From Chloroflexi bacterium AL-N1 (GTDB lineage Bacteria > Chloroflexota > Chloroflexia > Chloroflexales > Roseiflexaceae): 64,000 nucleotides of DNA. The position numbers and the translations under genes were made by a program. Shown here piece after piece: positions 1 to 9,113 of the stretch (its first letter is position 1; the number at the start of each line of letters is the position of its first letter). Below the pieces are notes generated by a model. It worked only from the letters and a program-made list of their open reading frames with translations. It was not told the DNA's origin and made no database searches. The stretch is taken from the NCBI GenBank assembly GCA_013122435.1, contig WYDT01000016.1, forward strand, positions 93,177 to 157,176. The letters are read 5' to 3'.

Positions 1-105
1 TTGTAGTGGTGGTGAAGTCTGTGCGTTGGCGGTTGCAAATCCTGGTATTAACAGGATGCTGATCACGAAGGTGAGCACCCAGCGTAACTGGTGTGATGTG
101 TGCAT
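1..105 (-). CDS. Secreted protein, N-terminal signal peptide only (runs off window)
   Basis: Thirty-five codons of a minus-strand gene whose remainder lies beyond the left edge. It starts with an ATG at 103-105, preceded by an AGGAGC ribosome site at 115-120. The peptide begins MHTSHQLRW, then a hydrophobic stretch (VLTFVISILLIPGF) and a likely signal peptidase I site (ATANA, then QTSPP). So it is an exported protein; nothing of the mature domain is visible. It lies downstream of the oligopeptide permease genes in the same direction and could belong to that transcript, but this is inference. Confidence 0.7.
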   Translation of the reverse strand, partial: MHTSHQLRWVLTFVISILLIPGFATANAQTSPPLQ

Positions 106-173
106 AATGAGATTGCTCCTTAGTTGTATAGCTGGTATAGGTTTTTTGTAAGTTATTCAGATAGCTCACACTA

Positions 174-1097
174 CTATGTTTGTTTCATATGTAACAAATG
201 CTGTAGGCTGTCACCTAAAAGGTTGATACATATTACGACGATAAAAATGGCACACCCAGGAAAGACCGACATCCACCACGATTCATGTAAAAAGATGCGC
301 CCTTCGTTCAGCATCGCTCCCCATTCTGGTGAAGGTGGTTGGGCCCCCAACCCGAGGTAGCTTAATCCGGCGGCAATCAATATTGCACCTGCTAATCCTA
401 TCGAACTGTATACAATGACAATTGGTAGTATGTTCGGCAGGATATGGTGGAGCATAATTCGCCAGTGAGGGATGCCAAGTGCCTGTGCTGCCACCAGGTA
501 GTCAAGGCTTCGTAAAGCGAGTACGGAGCCGCGTATAAGACGCGTAAAACCGGGAATATAGACAAGGCTGAGTGCAACGATAGTAGTATTTAGTCCTGGC
601 CCTAAAATGGCGATAATACTCAGAATAATCAGTAAATCGGGAAAGGCTAACAGGATATCGACCAGGCGCATGCAGATAGAGTCAATCCATCCACCGCGAT
701 AGCCGGCAACAAGCCCCAGCAATGTTCCAGCAGTGACGCCCATCAGAACACTCAGCAGAGCCACCCGCAGGGATTCACGACCGCCCCACAATAGACGGCT
801 CAAGATATCACGTCCAAGGTCATCTGTACCAAAAGGATGTTCCCAACTCGGTGCTTGCAGTATACGGTCGGCATCAATCTGAATAGGATCATGGGGTGAT
901 ACCCATGGTGCCAGTATCACCACGATACTGATCGATAGAAGCCCGATAAGACTCAGCATGAATCGTAGATCATGAGTGCATTGTTGTATAACGATGTGCC
1001 AGCGACGACCGTAGCTTTTCCAGCGCCTGATAGGTTGTGCTACTTCCATTTGCTGCCCTTGTCGGTATATGTTTGTTGGTGTAGGTTTCTCAACCAT
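174..1097 (-). CDS. Oligopeptide/dipeptide ABC transporter permease, DppC/OppC type
   Basis: 307 aa inner-membrane permease of the binding-protein-dependent transport family. A cytoplasmic N-terminal segment (about 1-45) is followed by a first membrane helix, a short outer segment with the DppC-type motif HPFGTDDLGRDILSRL near residue 90, then five more helices. The EAA-type loop that contacts the ATPase is seen as AAQALGIPHWRIMLHHILPN. It overlaps the upstream permease gene by eight bases (ATGGTTGA), which indicates translational coupling. Together with the DppB-like permease and the family 5 binding protein it forms an importer of peptides or similar solutes. No ATPase gene is present in this window, so the set is incomplete here. 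Confidence 0.9.
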   Translation of the reverse strand: MVEKPTPTNIYRQGQQMEVAQPIRRWKSYGRRWHIVIQQCTHDLRFMLSLIGLLSISIVVILAPWVSPHDPIQIDADRILQAPSWEHPFGTDDLGRDILSRLLWGGRESLRVALLSVLMGVTAGTLLGLVAGYRGGWIDSICMRLVDILLAFPDLLIILSIIAILGPGLNTTIVALSLVYIPGFTRLIRGSVLALRSLDYLVAAQALGIPHWRIMLHHILPNILPIVIVYSSIGLAGAILIAAGLSYLGLGAQPPSPEWGAMLNEGRIFLHESWWMSVFPGCAIFIVVICINLLGDSLQHLLHMKQT

Positions 1098-2016
1098 AAC
1101 GAATACGTGGATTCAGGATAACGTAAAGCACATCAATCACCAGACTGACAGCCATAAAAATAGTTGTTAAAAACAACACGACTCCCTGAATCTGTGGGTA
1201 ATCCCGATTGGCGATTGCATTAATGACAAAACGTCCTAACCCTGGTCGTGCAAAGACGGCCTCGATAAAGACTGCGCCACCTAATAAACCGGCGAATTGC
1301 AGACCCATAATAGTGACAACAGGGATGAGGGCATTGCGTAGCCCGTGGCGCAGAATGACCATTTGTTCAACCAGGCCCTTGGCACGTGCTGTGCAAATAT
1401 AATCTTCACTCAATACTTCCAGCATGCTGGTACGTGTCACGCGTACCAATACTGCCGCTGTTGGAATAGCCAGGCAAATACTGGGCAGGATCAGATCTGT
1501 AAGACCTTCGGCTCCGGTCACCGAAATCCACCCTAAATGAACGCCAAAGATCAGAATAAGCAGGATTGCCAGCCAGAAATGAGGTATCGATAAGCCTATC
1601 AGGGCGCTTCCCATTATAAGACCGTCGATCCATGGGTTTCGTGCAGTTGCCGCAATCACCCCTGCACTTACTCCAATAAGGGTTGCAAGCCCCATTGCTG
1701 TAAGAGTTAATTGAAGAGTGCTGGGCCAGCGAATCAGAATCTCATCAAGTACGGGTGTCTGCCCACGAAAGGAATATCCTAGATGACCCTGTACAAGGTT
1801 TCCCAGATAGTGCACATACTGAGTCAGTAATGGTGCATTCAGTCCAAGTTGCTCCCGGATCTCATCGGCACGCTCGGGAGTTGCATGCGTGCCCAGCATC
1901 AGTGCTACCGGATCTCCTGGAGTAAGGTGAATAATAGCAAATGTAAACAAGGTTACTCCCAGCCAGATTGGTATGAGCAACAGCAAGCGACGGATGATGT
2001 AGATCGTTAAGCCCAT
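1090..2016 (-). CDS. Oligopeptide/dipeptide ABC transporter permease, DppB/OppB type
   Basis: 308 aa membrane permease partnering the DppC-like protein. The N-terminus is typical of DppB: MGLTIYIIRRLLLLIPIWLG, then LTPGDPVALMLG. About six helices follow, with the EAA loop TARAKGLVEQMVILRHGLRN before the last third. The ATG has an upstream AAGG site. The gene lies 41 bases after the binding-protein gene and overlaps dppC, so all three are very likely one transcript. Substrate specificity cannot be read from the permeases; members carry peptides, nickel or glutathione. Confidence 0.9.
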   Translation of the reverse strand: MGLTIYIIRRLLLLIPIWLGVTLFTFAIIHLTPGDPVALMLGTHATPERADEIREQLGLNAPLLTQYVHYLGNLVQGHLGYSFRGQTPVLDEILIRWPSTLQLTLTAMGLATLIGVSAGVIAATARNPWIDGLIMGSALIGLSIPHFWLAILLILIFGVHLGWISVTGAEGLTDLILPSICLAIPTAAVLVRVTRTSMLEVLSEDYICTARAKGLVEQMVILRHGLRNALIPVVTIMGLQFAGLLGGAVFIEAVFARPGLGRFVINAIANRDYPQIQGVVLFLTTIFMAVSLVIDVLYVILNPRIRYG

Positions 2017-2057
2017 AAGTGTGCCTTATCTGCTCTGGAAAGCCTTGATTGAGATGC

Positions 2058-3743
2058 TTACTCAGGTGCAATATGTGCACTTTGGAGAAACATGTATGGA
2101 TCTGCAAATGTAACATTGTTGACGCGATTATTGATGATCGTAAAGCTTTGAGCTGTCCAGAGCGGGATAAAATAGGCTTGTTCAATGATATACTGTTGTG
2201 TTTGATTGGCCCACTCTTGCTGTTCTTGTGGGTCAACTGTTGAACTAATATTCTTGAGCAGTTCATCAAGCTCGGGATCTCTGACTTGAGCACTGTTTAG
2301 GGAACCTTCTGAATGGAACATCAATTCCAGCATGGTTGCGTCAGGATAACTGATGCCTGTAATGCTTAAGGGATATGCACCCTGGTTCAGATTGGTGTAA
2401 TAGGTACTGCTCTCTTCCTGTTGTAGCTCGAGTTGTACTCCAAGGGCTTTAAACTGTTCTTGTAGTACTTGTGCAACTCGTGCGACTACCTCACCTCCAG
2501 CGGGAAAAACTAATATTAACTCAAAAGGTGTGCCATCACGTGTCAGTGTGCCATCTGCTTCAAGGGTATAGCCAGCTTCGATCATGGTCTGCTTGGCCTG
2601 CTCAAGATTGAATTGATAACCTTGTTTCTCTCCACCAGGCCAGTAACCTGCCTGACTAGCGGAAAGTGGCCCGTATTGCGGAGTGGCTGCGTCGTTGGCC
2701 GCAATCTTAATCAATGCATGACGATCCACAGCGAAACTAAAGGCCCGTCGTACCAACACATCATCGAAAGGTGGCTGCGAAGTATTCATATTGAGATAGA
2801 GCGGTCCCTGTGCTGAGGCACTGAATACCTGAAATCCACTTGCTTCAAGACGGGGCGCCTCTCTCCCCTGAACATTGGCAACATCAACCTCACCAGACTC
2901 CAACCCTGCCAGAATGGTAGCATTTTCGGGAATGATGCGGTATTCAATGGTTTCAATATAAGGTGCATTGTCGCCCCAGAAGTCTGGCCCCCAGGTAAAA
3001 TCCGGGTTACGCTGCAACACAATACGATCACCTGTTTGCCATTCTTTCAGCATATATGGCCCCACACTGATTGGTTTACGCCCAAATGCATCACCTGTTT
3101 CTTCTATACTTCTTTGGGATATGGGCATCAAGTATCCATCTGATACGGTGAGTGTGTTGAGAAAATAGAAAGATGGCTGGTTCAATGTAAGCTGTAATGT
3201 ACGTTCGTCGAGCGCTTCAGCCATCGCCAAATCCTTGACAAAGAATCCTGATACTGGTGAAGCTGTTTCAGGATCTCTGGCCCGGTTAAAACTGTATGCC
3301 AGATCTTCGGTTGTCAAAGGGGTGTTATCGTGGAAATTGATCCCTTCTTTGATGATGAACGTATAAGTCAGACCATCTGCCGAAACATCCCATTCTTCGG
3401 CCAGATATGGCACAATCTGTCCCTCTGCGTCTTTAGCAATGAGTGCTGCCCCAATATGACTGCCAACAGTGTCACTGACGCTCAGCGATGATTTATAGAG
3501 GTCAAGTGTGTCAGGTTCTGCGCTTAAGGCGATCACGAGTCGCCCACCTGCGTCAGGTATATCATTGCTGGCTGTTCTTTCATTCGGGATGGCAGGAATG
3601 GTCGCATCCTCATCTGTAGTTGTGGCCACATCAGTTGGTATAGCCATGTCGATTGCTGGCGTGTTACCACAGGCTGTCAGTATCAGACTGCACATGAAGC
3701 CAAGGAGCCCCCATGCCTTGAGATGCGTGCACATATTTGTCAT
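2058..3743 (-). CDS. Extracellular solute-binding lipoprotein, family 5 (peptide/nickel type)
   Basis: 561 aa substrate-binding protein of the DppA/OppA family. The signal ends in a lipobox (LILTAC at about residue 25) followed by a low-complexity linker, consistent with a lipid-anchored protein outside the membrane. The mature part begins GGRLVIALSAEPDTLDLYKS, the usual family 5 opening, and contains the signature stretch YTFIIKEGINFHDNTPLT. The length is normal for the family. The start is supported by GAGGAAGCT just before the ATG. First gene of the transporter operon; upstream lie two hairpins and the end of the response regulator gene. Confidence 0.92.
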   Translation of the reverse strand: MTNMCTHLKAWGLLGFMCSLILTACGNTPAIDMAIPTDVATTTDEDATIPAIPNERTASNDIPDAGGRLVIALSAEPDTLDLYKSSLSVSDTVGSHIGAALIAKDAEGQIVPYLAEEWDVSADGLTYTFIIKEGINFHDNTPLTTEDLAYSFNRARDPETASPVSGFFVKDLAMAEALDERTLQLTLNQPSFYFLNTLTVSDGYLMPISQRSIEETGDAFGRKPISVGPYMLKEWQTGDRIVLQRNPDFTWGPDFWGDNAPYIETIEYRIIPENATILAGLESGEVDVANVQGREAPRLEASGFQVFSASAQGPLYLNMNTSQPPFDDVLVRRAFSFAVDRHALIKIAANDAATPQYGPLSASQAGYWPGGEKQGYQFNLEQAKQTMIEAGYTLEADGTLTRDGTPFELILVFPAGGEVVARVAQVLQEQFKALGVQLELQQEESSTYYTNLNQGAYPLSITGISYPDATMLELMFHSEGSLNSAQVRDPELDELLKNISSTVDPQEQQEWANQTQQYIIEQAYFIPLWTAQSFTIINNRVNNVTFADPYMFLQSAHIAPE

Positions 3744-3916
3744 AGCTTCCTCAGATCTGTGAGTGTACTGCTATCAAAGGTTTCCAGAAAACCACAGTGG
3801 TATAGCTCTTTTGATATGGATATAAGTATGAACAGCATACCAGTTATGATGCGCTAGCACATCAGCAGAGAATGTGATTTAATCCCCCCGTATAGAGTGA
3901 TTTTGTGACATAGTAA

Positions 3917-3934
3917 TTCACTCATGCGAGTGAA
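3917..3934. repeat. Short perfect inverted repeat (hairpin)
   Basis: TTCACTC, four-base loop ATGC, GAGTGAA. It sits between the binding-protein gene and the response-regulator gene, immediately beside a second palindrome. There is no run of T on either side, so it is not a convincing intrinsic terminator; it may be part of a regulatory region or an RNA hairpin downstream of the response regulator. Confidence 0.5.
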
Positions 3935-3939
3935 GAGCA

Positions 3940-3959
3940 ACTACCACATATGTGGTAGT
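3940..3959. promoter_or_regulatory. 20-bp perfect palindrome, possible operator
   Basis: ACTACCACAT followed by ATGTGGTAGT, a perfect palindrome ten bases before the end of the response-regulator gene and about 200 bases upstream of the binding-protein start. It shares the outer CTACCA-N6-TGGTAG pattern with the two sites near the broken TetR gene at 15.05 and 15.7 kb, but the centre differs. It could be an operator or a transcript-end hairpin; no T run is seen. Confidence 0.4.
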
Positions 3960-3968
3960 GAGGCTCGT

Positions 3969-4610
3969 TTAGTCGACGATACCTTCACGGAGCGCATAGA
4001 GCATGGCTTGTGCGCGATTCGCCAGATGAAGTTTGGCAAGCAGATTTCGTACGTGCGTACGGACAGTCCATTCACTGATGCTTAACCGATCAGCAATCTG
4101 TTGGTTCGTCAGACCTTGTGCAATCAACTTGAGTACCTCGACTTCACGTGATGTGAGCGGATCGGTGGTTGGTGGAGCATTATTAGTTTGGTTGAGTTCA
4201 CGAATGACTTTGAGCGCAATACTGGGATGTAGCGAGGCCTCACCACGATAGACATCGTAGATGGCCTGAAGCAACTGTTGTGGAGATGAATCTTTTAGCA
4301 AATAGCCCTGAGCACCAGCCTTGATGGCCGGGAACAGTTTATCATCCTCGGCAAAACTGGTAACAACGAGAATGCGTATCTCAGGATGCTGTGCCTTGAT
4401 TTCACGAATAGCGGTTACACCATCTTTTGCGGGCATGACTAAATCCATCAGGATGAGATCCGGTTGGAGGTCCAGTGCTTTCGTTACTGCATCATCGCCG
4501 TTGTCGGCTTCACCAACCAGCACCAAATCTACCTCGCTGGTAATGAGCGTGCGGAACCCTTCACGCACAATCGCATGATCATCTGCAATCAAAATACGAA
4601 TAGCACTCAT
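3969..4610 (-). CDS. NarL/FixJ-family response regulator
   Basis: 213 aa two-component response regulator. Receiver domain at residues 1-120 with the acidic pair D10/D11, phospho-acceptor D56 in LILMDLVMPA, and the conserved Lys near 106 (YLLKDSS). A LuxR-type helix-turn-helix occupies about 145-210 (LTSREVEVLKLIAQGLTNQQ). The start is set at 4610 because an AGGAGGGCCACT ribosome site precedes this ATG; a longer frame reaches 4670 but lacks such a site. It follows the histidine kinase gene by 87 bases, so it is almost certainly that kinase's partner. Targets unknown; the adjacent peptide transporter is a candidate by position. Confidence 0.93.
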   Translation of the reverse strand: MSAIRILIADDHAIVREGFRTLITSEVDLVLVGEADNGDDAVTKALDLQPDLILMDLVMPAKDGVTAIREIKAQHPEIRILVVTSFAEDDKLFPAIKAGAQGYLLKDSSPQQLLQAIYDVYRGEASLHPSIALKVIRELNQTNNAPPTTDPLTSREVEVLKLIAQGLTNQQIADRLSISEWTVRTHVRNLLAKLHLANRAQAMLYALREGIVD

Positions 4611-4697
4611 AGTGGCCCTCCTGAACGTAATGAATGATGGATATCCAACTGGTAGATTATTGTTGCTCATCGATCATGGGGCGTTTCGTAGCGAATG

Positions 4698-6863
4698 TCA
4701 TGAGCTTGGTACATAAACGCTTACACGGGTTCCTGCACCTGCCTGTGAGTGAATGGTCAGAGCGGCATGGATCTGCTGTGCTCGTTCATGCATATTTCTT
4801 AAACCCATACCTCCACTGTGTTCTATGGCATCACTATCAAAGCCCTTGCCATCATCACATATCTCAAAGAGTACATCATCTTGCTCGTAGCTCATATGAA
4901 TAGTAACAGAGGTTGCCTGAGCATGTTTGAGTGTATTGTTCAGTGCTTCTTGTGCTATGCGATAGAGGCCCGTTTCAACTGGTGGTGGCAATTCAATAAG
5001 ATGATCTACGATCAGTTGTGTGGTAATTCCTGCACGACTCTCGACTGATTCAAGACGTTGTCGTAATGCTCCTAAAAACCCCTGTTGTGCAAGATCTGGT
5101 GGGCGCAACTCGTGAATCAGGAGCCGCATTTCTTTTAGAGCCTGAAGGGTAATCTCACCTATTCGCCGCAGATATTCATCGGTATGTTCGCCATGACCAG
5201 TACGTATCTGTCGTCGCCATCCTTCTGCAAGTAACCCTAAGCTGTAGAGTGATTGAGTCACCGAGTCGTGTAGATCACGTGCCAGACGGTTGCGTTCTTC
5301 AACTACGGCTAATTGCCGATCCCGCTCATACAGGCGTGCATTTTCAATCGCCGTGACAATCTGATCTCCAAGGCTTTGTATCACTAATCGCTCATCATCA
5401 CTAAATGGGTCAGGGGTATTGTTTATGATAAAGAGATGCCCAATTATGTGATCGCCAGTACGCAATGAGACGGACAGGGTAGCGTATAACTCATGATCGT
5501 TGGTGTCAGGCATATCATCGATCAACGGGGCTGGGGTACTATATGCCCGTAAAATCAGTTGTTGGGTAGCAGGGTCGAGCAGGTAAAGACGCACATCGTG
5601 GTATCCAAATGAGGTGCGAATGAGCATAACGACCCGTGTCAGGAGTTGATCAATATCAAGGGTAGAAATAATTTCCTGACTCACCTGCGCGCTGGTCTCA
5701 AGCTGGAGTGCACGTTGTTGGAGCGCTTGATTGGCCTCATATAATGCCTGAGTGCGTTGTTCCACACGTCGTTCCAATCCACTGATAAGATCCCGTAGTT
5801 GTTTGGTCATGTGGTTGAAACTCTGTGCCAGCACGCCAATTTCATCTTTCCGTTCAACATGCGCGACTTGCTGCAAATCGCCTGCTGCAATCTGTTTGGT
5901 TGTGTAAGCCAGATGTGCTAGTGGGGTAGCAATACTTCTGGTGATGAAAAACGCTAGTCCGAGTGCCAGCAGAATAGCAAGGAGTGTAACGCCGGTGTTG
6001 ATGGTAAGGGTTGTATAAAGGGCCTGATATGCTTCGGAGAGATCCTGTTCAATGATAAGCCCTGACCGGAGCGATGGCAGCCAGCGGTATACGCCCACCA
6101 CCAGGGTTCCACGATGATCATGATACACGCCACCGCCATCAGTTTGCTGTTCCAGTACTCTTTCAATACCATGGCTTCGGTATACTGATACTGGTGTGTT
6201 GTGTGTAAGAGTGGACTCATCCAATAGCTGATAGTCACTGTTTACAAGATATATTTTGCCGGTTTTACCTATACCAGTTTGTGTAGTCAGAATCGCATGG
6301 AGTGTCTGGCTCTGAGTCCGCCCAGCCATAACACCCAGCGTGGTGCGATCAGGTCCAGCAATTGGGATTGCTACCATCGCGTCATGGGGTGGCCTAAACG
6401 AGAGTTGGGCGGTTGGGTGCCGCAGACCCGCTCGAAAGTAATGTTGGTAATCATAGATCTGTCCTTCTGTAGCTGGATTAGTCGAGAGGGCTACCATTCC
6501 TTGATGGTCTAGAAGGAGGATCTCTTCAAATCGGGCTGATTGTTCGACGGTACGTGTCAGATTGTGGCGTACTGCTTCGTTGTAAAAGGTGTAGTGCTTT
6601 TGTTCGTATGCCAGATCGAGTACTACAGTGGCACGTTCACTGGTGTATTCTTCATTTGAGGTGAACATGAGTTCGTTATGCAGGTCCGCAAGCCAGTTCT
6701 CAAGTTCCAGTTCGCGGAGACTTGCCACCGACTCCAAACGCTCTAACACCTGGCGTTGTCCATCACGATAGCTTATAAGACTGGAGGCCATACCAATGCC
6801 AATCGTAGGTAGTAAGGCGATCAGGAGAAACCCGGTCAGTAATCGTGTGCGAATAGTATGCAT
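4698..6863 (-). CDS. Membrane sensor histidine kinase (sensor-HAMP-GAF-HisKA_3-HATPase)
   Basis: About 721 aa. Two membrane helices (near residues 10-30 and 285-305) enclose a 250-residue extracytoplasmic sensor region of the double-Cache style. Then come a HAMP domain (about 305-360), a coiled coil, a GAF-like domain (about 390-500), the HisKA_3 dimerisation/phosphorylation helix with the H-box RLARDLHDSVTQSLYSLGLL, and a HATPase with N, G1 and G2 boxes (EALNNTLKHA; DDGKGF; GGMGLRNM). The ATG at 6863 is preferred because AACAGG lies six bases upstream; an upstream TTG at 6878 has no ribosome site. Partner of the NarL-type regulator downstream. Signal unknown. Confidence 0.92.
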   Translation of the reverse strand: MHTIRTRLLTGFLLIALLPTIGIGMASSLISYRDGQRQVLERLESVASLRELELENWLADLHNELMFTSNEEYTSERATVVLDLAYEQKHYTFYNEAVRHNLTRTVEQSARFEEILLLDHQGMVALSTNPATEGQIYDYQHYFRAGLRHPTAQLSFRPPHDAMVAIPIAGPDRTTLGVMAGRTQSQTLHAILTTQTGIGKTGKIYLVNSDYQLLDESTLTHNTPVSVYRSHGIERVLEQQTDGGGVYHDHRGTLVVGVYRWLPSLRSGLIIEQDLSEAYQALYTTLTINTGVTLLAILLALGLAFFITRSIATPLAHLAYTTKQIAAGDLQQVAHVERKDEIGVLAQSFNHMTKQLRDLISGLERRVEQRTQALYEANQALQQRALQLETSAQVSQEIISTLDIDQLLTRVVMLIRTSFGYHDVRLYLLDPATQQLILRAYSTPAPLIDDMPDTNDHELYATLSVSLRTGDHIIGHLFIINNTPDPFSDDERLVIQSLGDQIVTAIENARLYERDRQLAVVEERNRLARDLHDSVTQSLYSLGLLAEGWRRQIRTGHGEHTDEYLRRIGEITLQALKEMRLLIHELRPPDLAQQGFLGALRQRLESVESRAGITTQLIVDHLIELPPPVETGLYRIAQEALNNTLKHAQATSVTIHMSYEQDDVLFEICDDGKGFDSDAIEHSGGMGLRNMHERAQQIHAALTIHSQAGAGTRVSVYVPSS

Positions 6864-6939
6864 TGTATACCTGTTCAATCGTGTTTGATGGCGTCTCGGC
6901 CAACTACAGGTTCAGTTCTTGCCATGGTGGAAGATAGTG

Positions 6940-8082
6940 TTATAACATCGTATGTATTGCATCCTCAAGCACCGTTTGCACAACTGCTTCAGGGATATCT
7001 GTTCGCACAGTTGCGTGACCGATAGCGGTCGGCATAATCCAGCGCACTTTTCCGCTACGGACTTTTTTATCACGTGATGTCAGTGTCAAAAGATGTATTG
7101 GATCAATACCGGACGGCATCACTGTGGACAACCCATATGCGTGTAGCAAGTGTTGCTGGCGCTCCACGAGTGTGGTATCGCACATGCCGAGTCGCTGGGA
7201 GATCTGTGCCGCCAGGTGCATGCCGACCGCAACTGCTTCGCCATGGAGGAGTGTCCCATAGCTGGCTGCGGCTTCAAGTGCGTGGCCCAGCGTATGCCCA
7301 TAGTTAAGCAACATGCGTTCGCCACTCTCGCGTTCATCTGCATTCACGATCTGGACTTTGACGGCGGCGGCCTGTCGGATCAATTTGCCCAAGGAGGCCA
7401 ATTGTGTCACATCTGCGACATCCGTGATGCTGGTCATTGCGGTGGCCTGTGCTTCTAAACGCGCAAACAGATCGGCATCACGAATAACTCCATGTTTAAT
7501 GACTTCTGCCCAGCCAGCGCACAACTCTCGTGGTGCTAAAGTACCAAGCGTCGTCACATCGCTCAAAACCAGCCGTGGTTGGTGGAATGCGCCGATCAGG
7601 TTTTTGCCCAGCGCATGATTAACGCCTGTTTTTCCGCCAATAGCACTATCGACCATGGCCAGGAGTGTAGTGGGTAACTGGATGAGCGCAATGCCACGGA
7701 GTACTGTTGCTGCAGCAAACCCAGCGAGGTCGCCAACGACACCGCCACCCAGTGCCAACACTGTATCCTGCCGTTCGACGTTCCCGTTGATCATCCAGTC
7801 GTAGAGTTGTGCAGTTGTCGCCAGGTCTTTGCTGGTTTCGCCCGACGGAACCGTAAAGCTTTGCACACGATAGCCTGCTTCTCGCAGTGTGTGTTCGAGT
7901 GCGGCACCATAATGTGGGTACACCGCCGAGTCACTGACCAGCCAGAGTTGACCCTCCAGCCCAAGTTGTCCAAGATACGTTGGTAGGCGCTGTAAGATGT
8001 TCGCACCAACGTGGATATCGTATGACGCCGTGGGCGTTGTTACAGTCAGAGGCTTCTGTTCCAAAAGTAGTATGCTCCTCAT
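6940..8082 (-). CDS. aroB: 3-dehydroquinate synthase
   Basis: 380 aa enzyme converting DAHP to 3-dehydroquinate, the second step of the shikimate pathway, using NAD and a metal ion in the cytosol. The diagnostic block is present: GGGVVGDLAGFAAATVLRG, then PTTLLAMVDSAIGGKTGVNH and KNLIGAFHQP. Metal ligands are visible as the Glu in ELCAGWAEVIKHG, the His in LNYGHTLGHALE and the His in LLHGEAVAVGM. The length is slightly above the family norm because of a short N-terminal extension. A GAGGAG motif falls just after the annotated ATG and could serve a TTG start at 8064. It lies 50 bases after aroK. Confidence 0.96.
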   Translation of the reverse strand: MRSILLLEQKPLTVTTPTASYDIHVGANILQRLPTYLGQLGLEGQLWLVSDSAVYPHYGAALEHTLREAGYRVQSFTVPSGETSKDLATTAQLYDWMINGNVERQDTVLALGGGVVGDLAGFAAATVLRGIALIQLPTTLLAMVDSAIGGKTGVNHALGKNLIGAFHQPRLVLSDVTTLGTLAPRELCAGWAEVIKHGVIRDADLFARLEAQATAMTSITDVADVTQLASLGKLIRQAAAVKVQIVNADERESGERMLLNYGHTLGHALEAAASYGTLLHGEAVAVGMHLAAQISQRLGMCDTTLVERQQHLLHAYGLSTVMPSGIDPIHLLTLTSRDKKVRSGKVRWIMPTAIGHATVRTDIPEAVVQTVLEDAIHTML

Positions 8083-8132
8083 GTTTGAACGGTATACCTG
8101 TATTATAGCATTCCTGCAACTGAGGGGGCATC

Positions 8133-8666
8133 TTATGTGAGATTGGTAGCCTGGAGAATGATGTCGCAGATCTCAAGTGTGGTTTTCTCCCCTGTGTCGA
8201 TGCGGATGTCGGCGATGGTTTGGTACAGCGCTGCACGCTCACTCTGGAGTTGGGCCAATTGAGTGGAGGGATCGTTCCCCTGTAGAAGAGGCCGTTCTTC
8301 ATCGTGGGCTTGTAGACGGGCGATCAGGGTCTCGATAGGTGCATCCAGCCAGACTACATAGCTGTTTTGTTGTAACAGGGTGCGATTAGTTTTGCGCAGT
8401 ACAATGCCGCCGCCGGTGGCTACGATGCATGGCGTGTGAGCGAAGATATTGGCGAGTACCTGGGTTTCCAGATCGCGAAAGGCCGCTTCACCATTCTCAG
8501 CAAAGATATCCGCAGCGCTACGGCCTGTTTGCTCAACAATCATGGCGTCGGTATCCAGTAGTGACCATCCGAGACGTTCCGCGAGCACCTGTCCGACTGT
8601 TGACTTGCCGGTGCCACTCAGACCGATCAGTGCAATAGATTGAGGATATTGTGGAATAGTAGACAT
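8133..8666 (-). CDS. aroK: Shikimate kinase
   Basis: 177 aa P-loop kinase that phosphorylates shikimate. Walker A is GLSGTGKST near residue 14, the shikimate-binding Asp is in SLLDTDAMIVEQ, the motif RDLE follows, and GGGIVL is the conserved glycine loop. The lid contains RPLLQG. Length normal. With aroB directly downstream it forms a two-gene aromatic amino acid unit, a common pairing in bacteria. Confidence 0.95.
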   Translation of the reverse strand: MSTIPQYPQSIALIGLSGTGKSTVGQVLAERLGWSLLDTDAMIVEQTGRSAADIFAENGEAAFRDLETQVLANIFAHTPCIVATGGGIVLRKTNRTLLQQNSYVVWLDAPIETLIARLQAHDEERPLLQGNDPSTQLAQLQSERAALYQTIADIRIDTGEKTTLEICDIILQATNLT

Positions 8667-8758
8667 AGAGCATATTGTACTACGATTCTTACAATTTTTA
8701 CTCTCTCATTGCTTCTCTGGATATGTATGAAAAAACACAGGAAACACTTCGATATTTA

Positions 8759-8792
8759 GAAAAAGAAGAAGCACAAGAGATGTGCTTCTTCT
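8759..8792 (-). terminator. Intrinsic terminator
   Basis: A perfect 12-bp stem (AGAAGAAGCACA / TGTGCTTCTTCT) with loop AGAGA at 8764-8792, followed on the minus strand by TTTTTC. It lies 33 bases downstream of the Tat-signal peptide gene and ends the three-gene AT-rich operon. Confidence 0.85.
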
Positions 8793-8824
8793 AAAAATAC
8801 TCTGCTGTAGCGGCATATTAAAAA

Positions 8825-9046
8825 CTATTCATTAATGAATTGTTGTGTAATTTGATATAGGTCAGAGTCGATATGGTTTTGCCCTGATTTAAGTAACCAT
8901 AGTTCTATGGATGTAGTATCGCCTTCAACCAAATCTTGCTCTTGTTTTTGTGCGTTGAGTGTAGGAACTGCTGCAATAGCACCTAGTGAAACGGCTATAC
9001 CAGTCAGCTTTAGAAAGTTTCGGCGATTGGAGTTTAATTTAGGCAT
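8825..9046 (-). CDS. Small Tat-signal protein of unknown function
   Basis: 73 aa. The N-terminus carries a twin-arginine export motif (SNRRNFLKLTG) and a hydrophobic segment ending near LNAQ. The mature part is only about 40 residues (GDTTSIELWLLKSGQNH and an amphipathic end). The start at 9046 is supported by TAAGGAGG eight bases upstream; a longer frame has none. It is the last gene of an operon with a lipoprotein and an NCYNYA-type protein. No family recognised. Tat substrates are usually folded or cofactor-bearing; for so short a peptide this could instead be a truncated remnant. Confidence 0.7.
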   Translation of the reverse strand: MPKLNSNRRNFLKLTGIAVSLGAIAAVPTLNAQKQEQDLVEGDTTSIELWLLKSGQNHIDSDLYQITQQFINE

Positions 9047-9113
9047 ATCTAGCCTCCTTATATAGTGTGGAGGTATATCCACTATCGAGGTATATCGCTA
9101 TCTGATCAAGATG

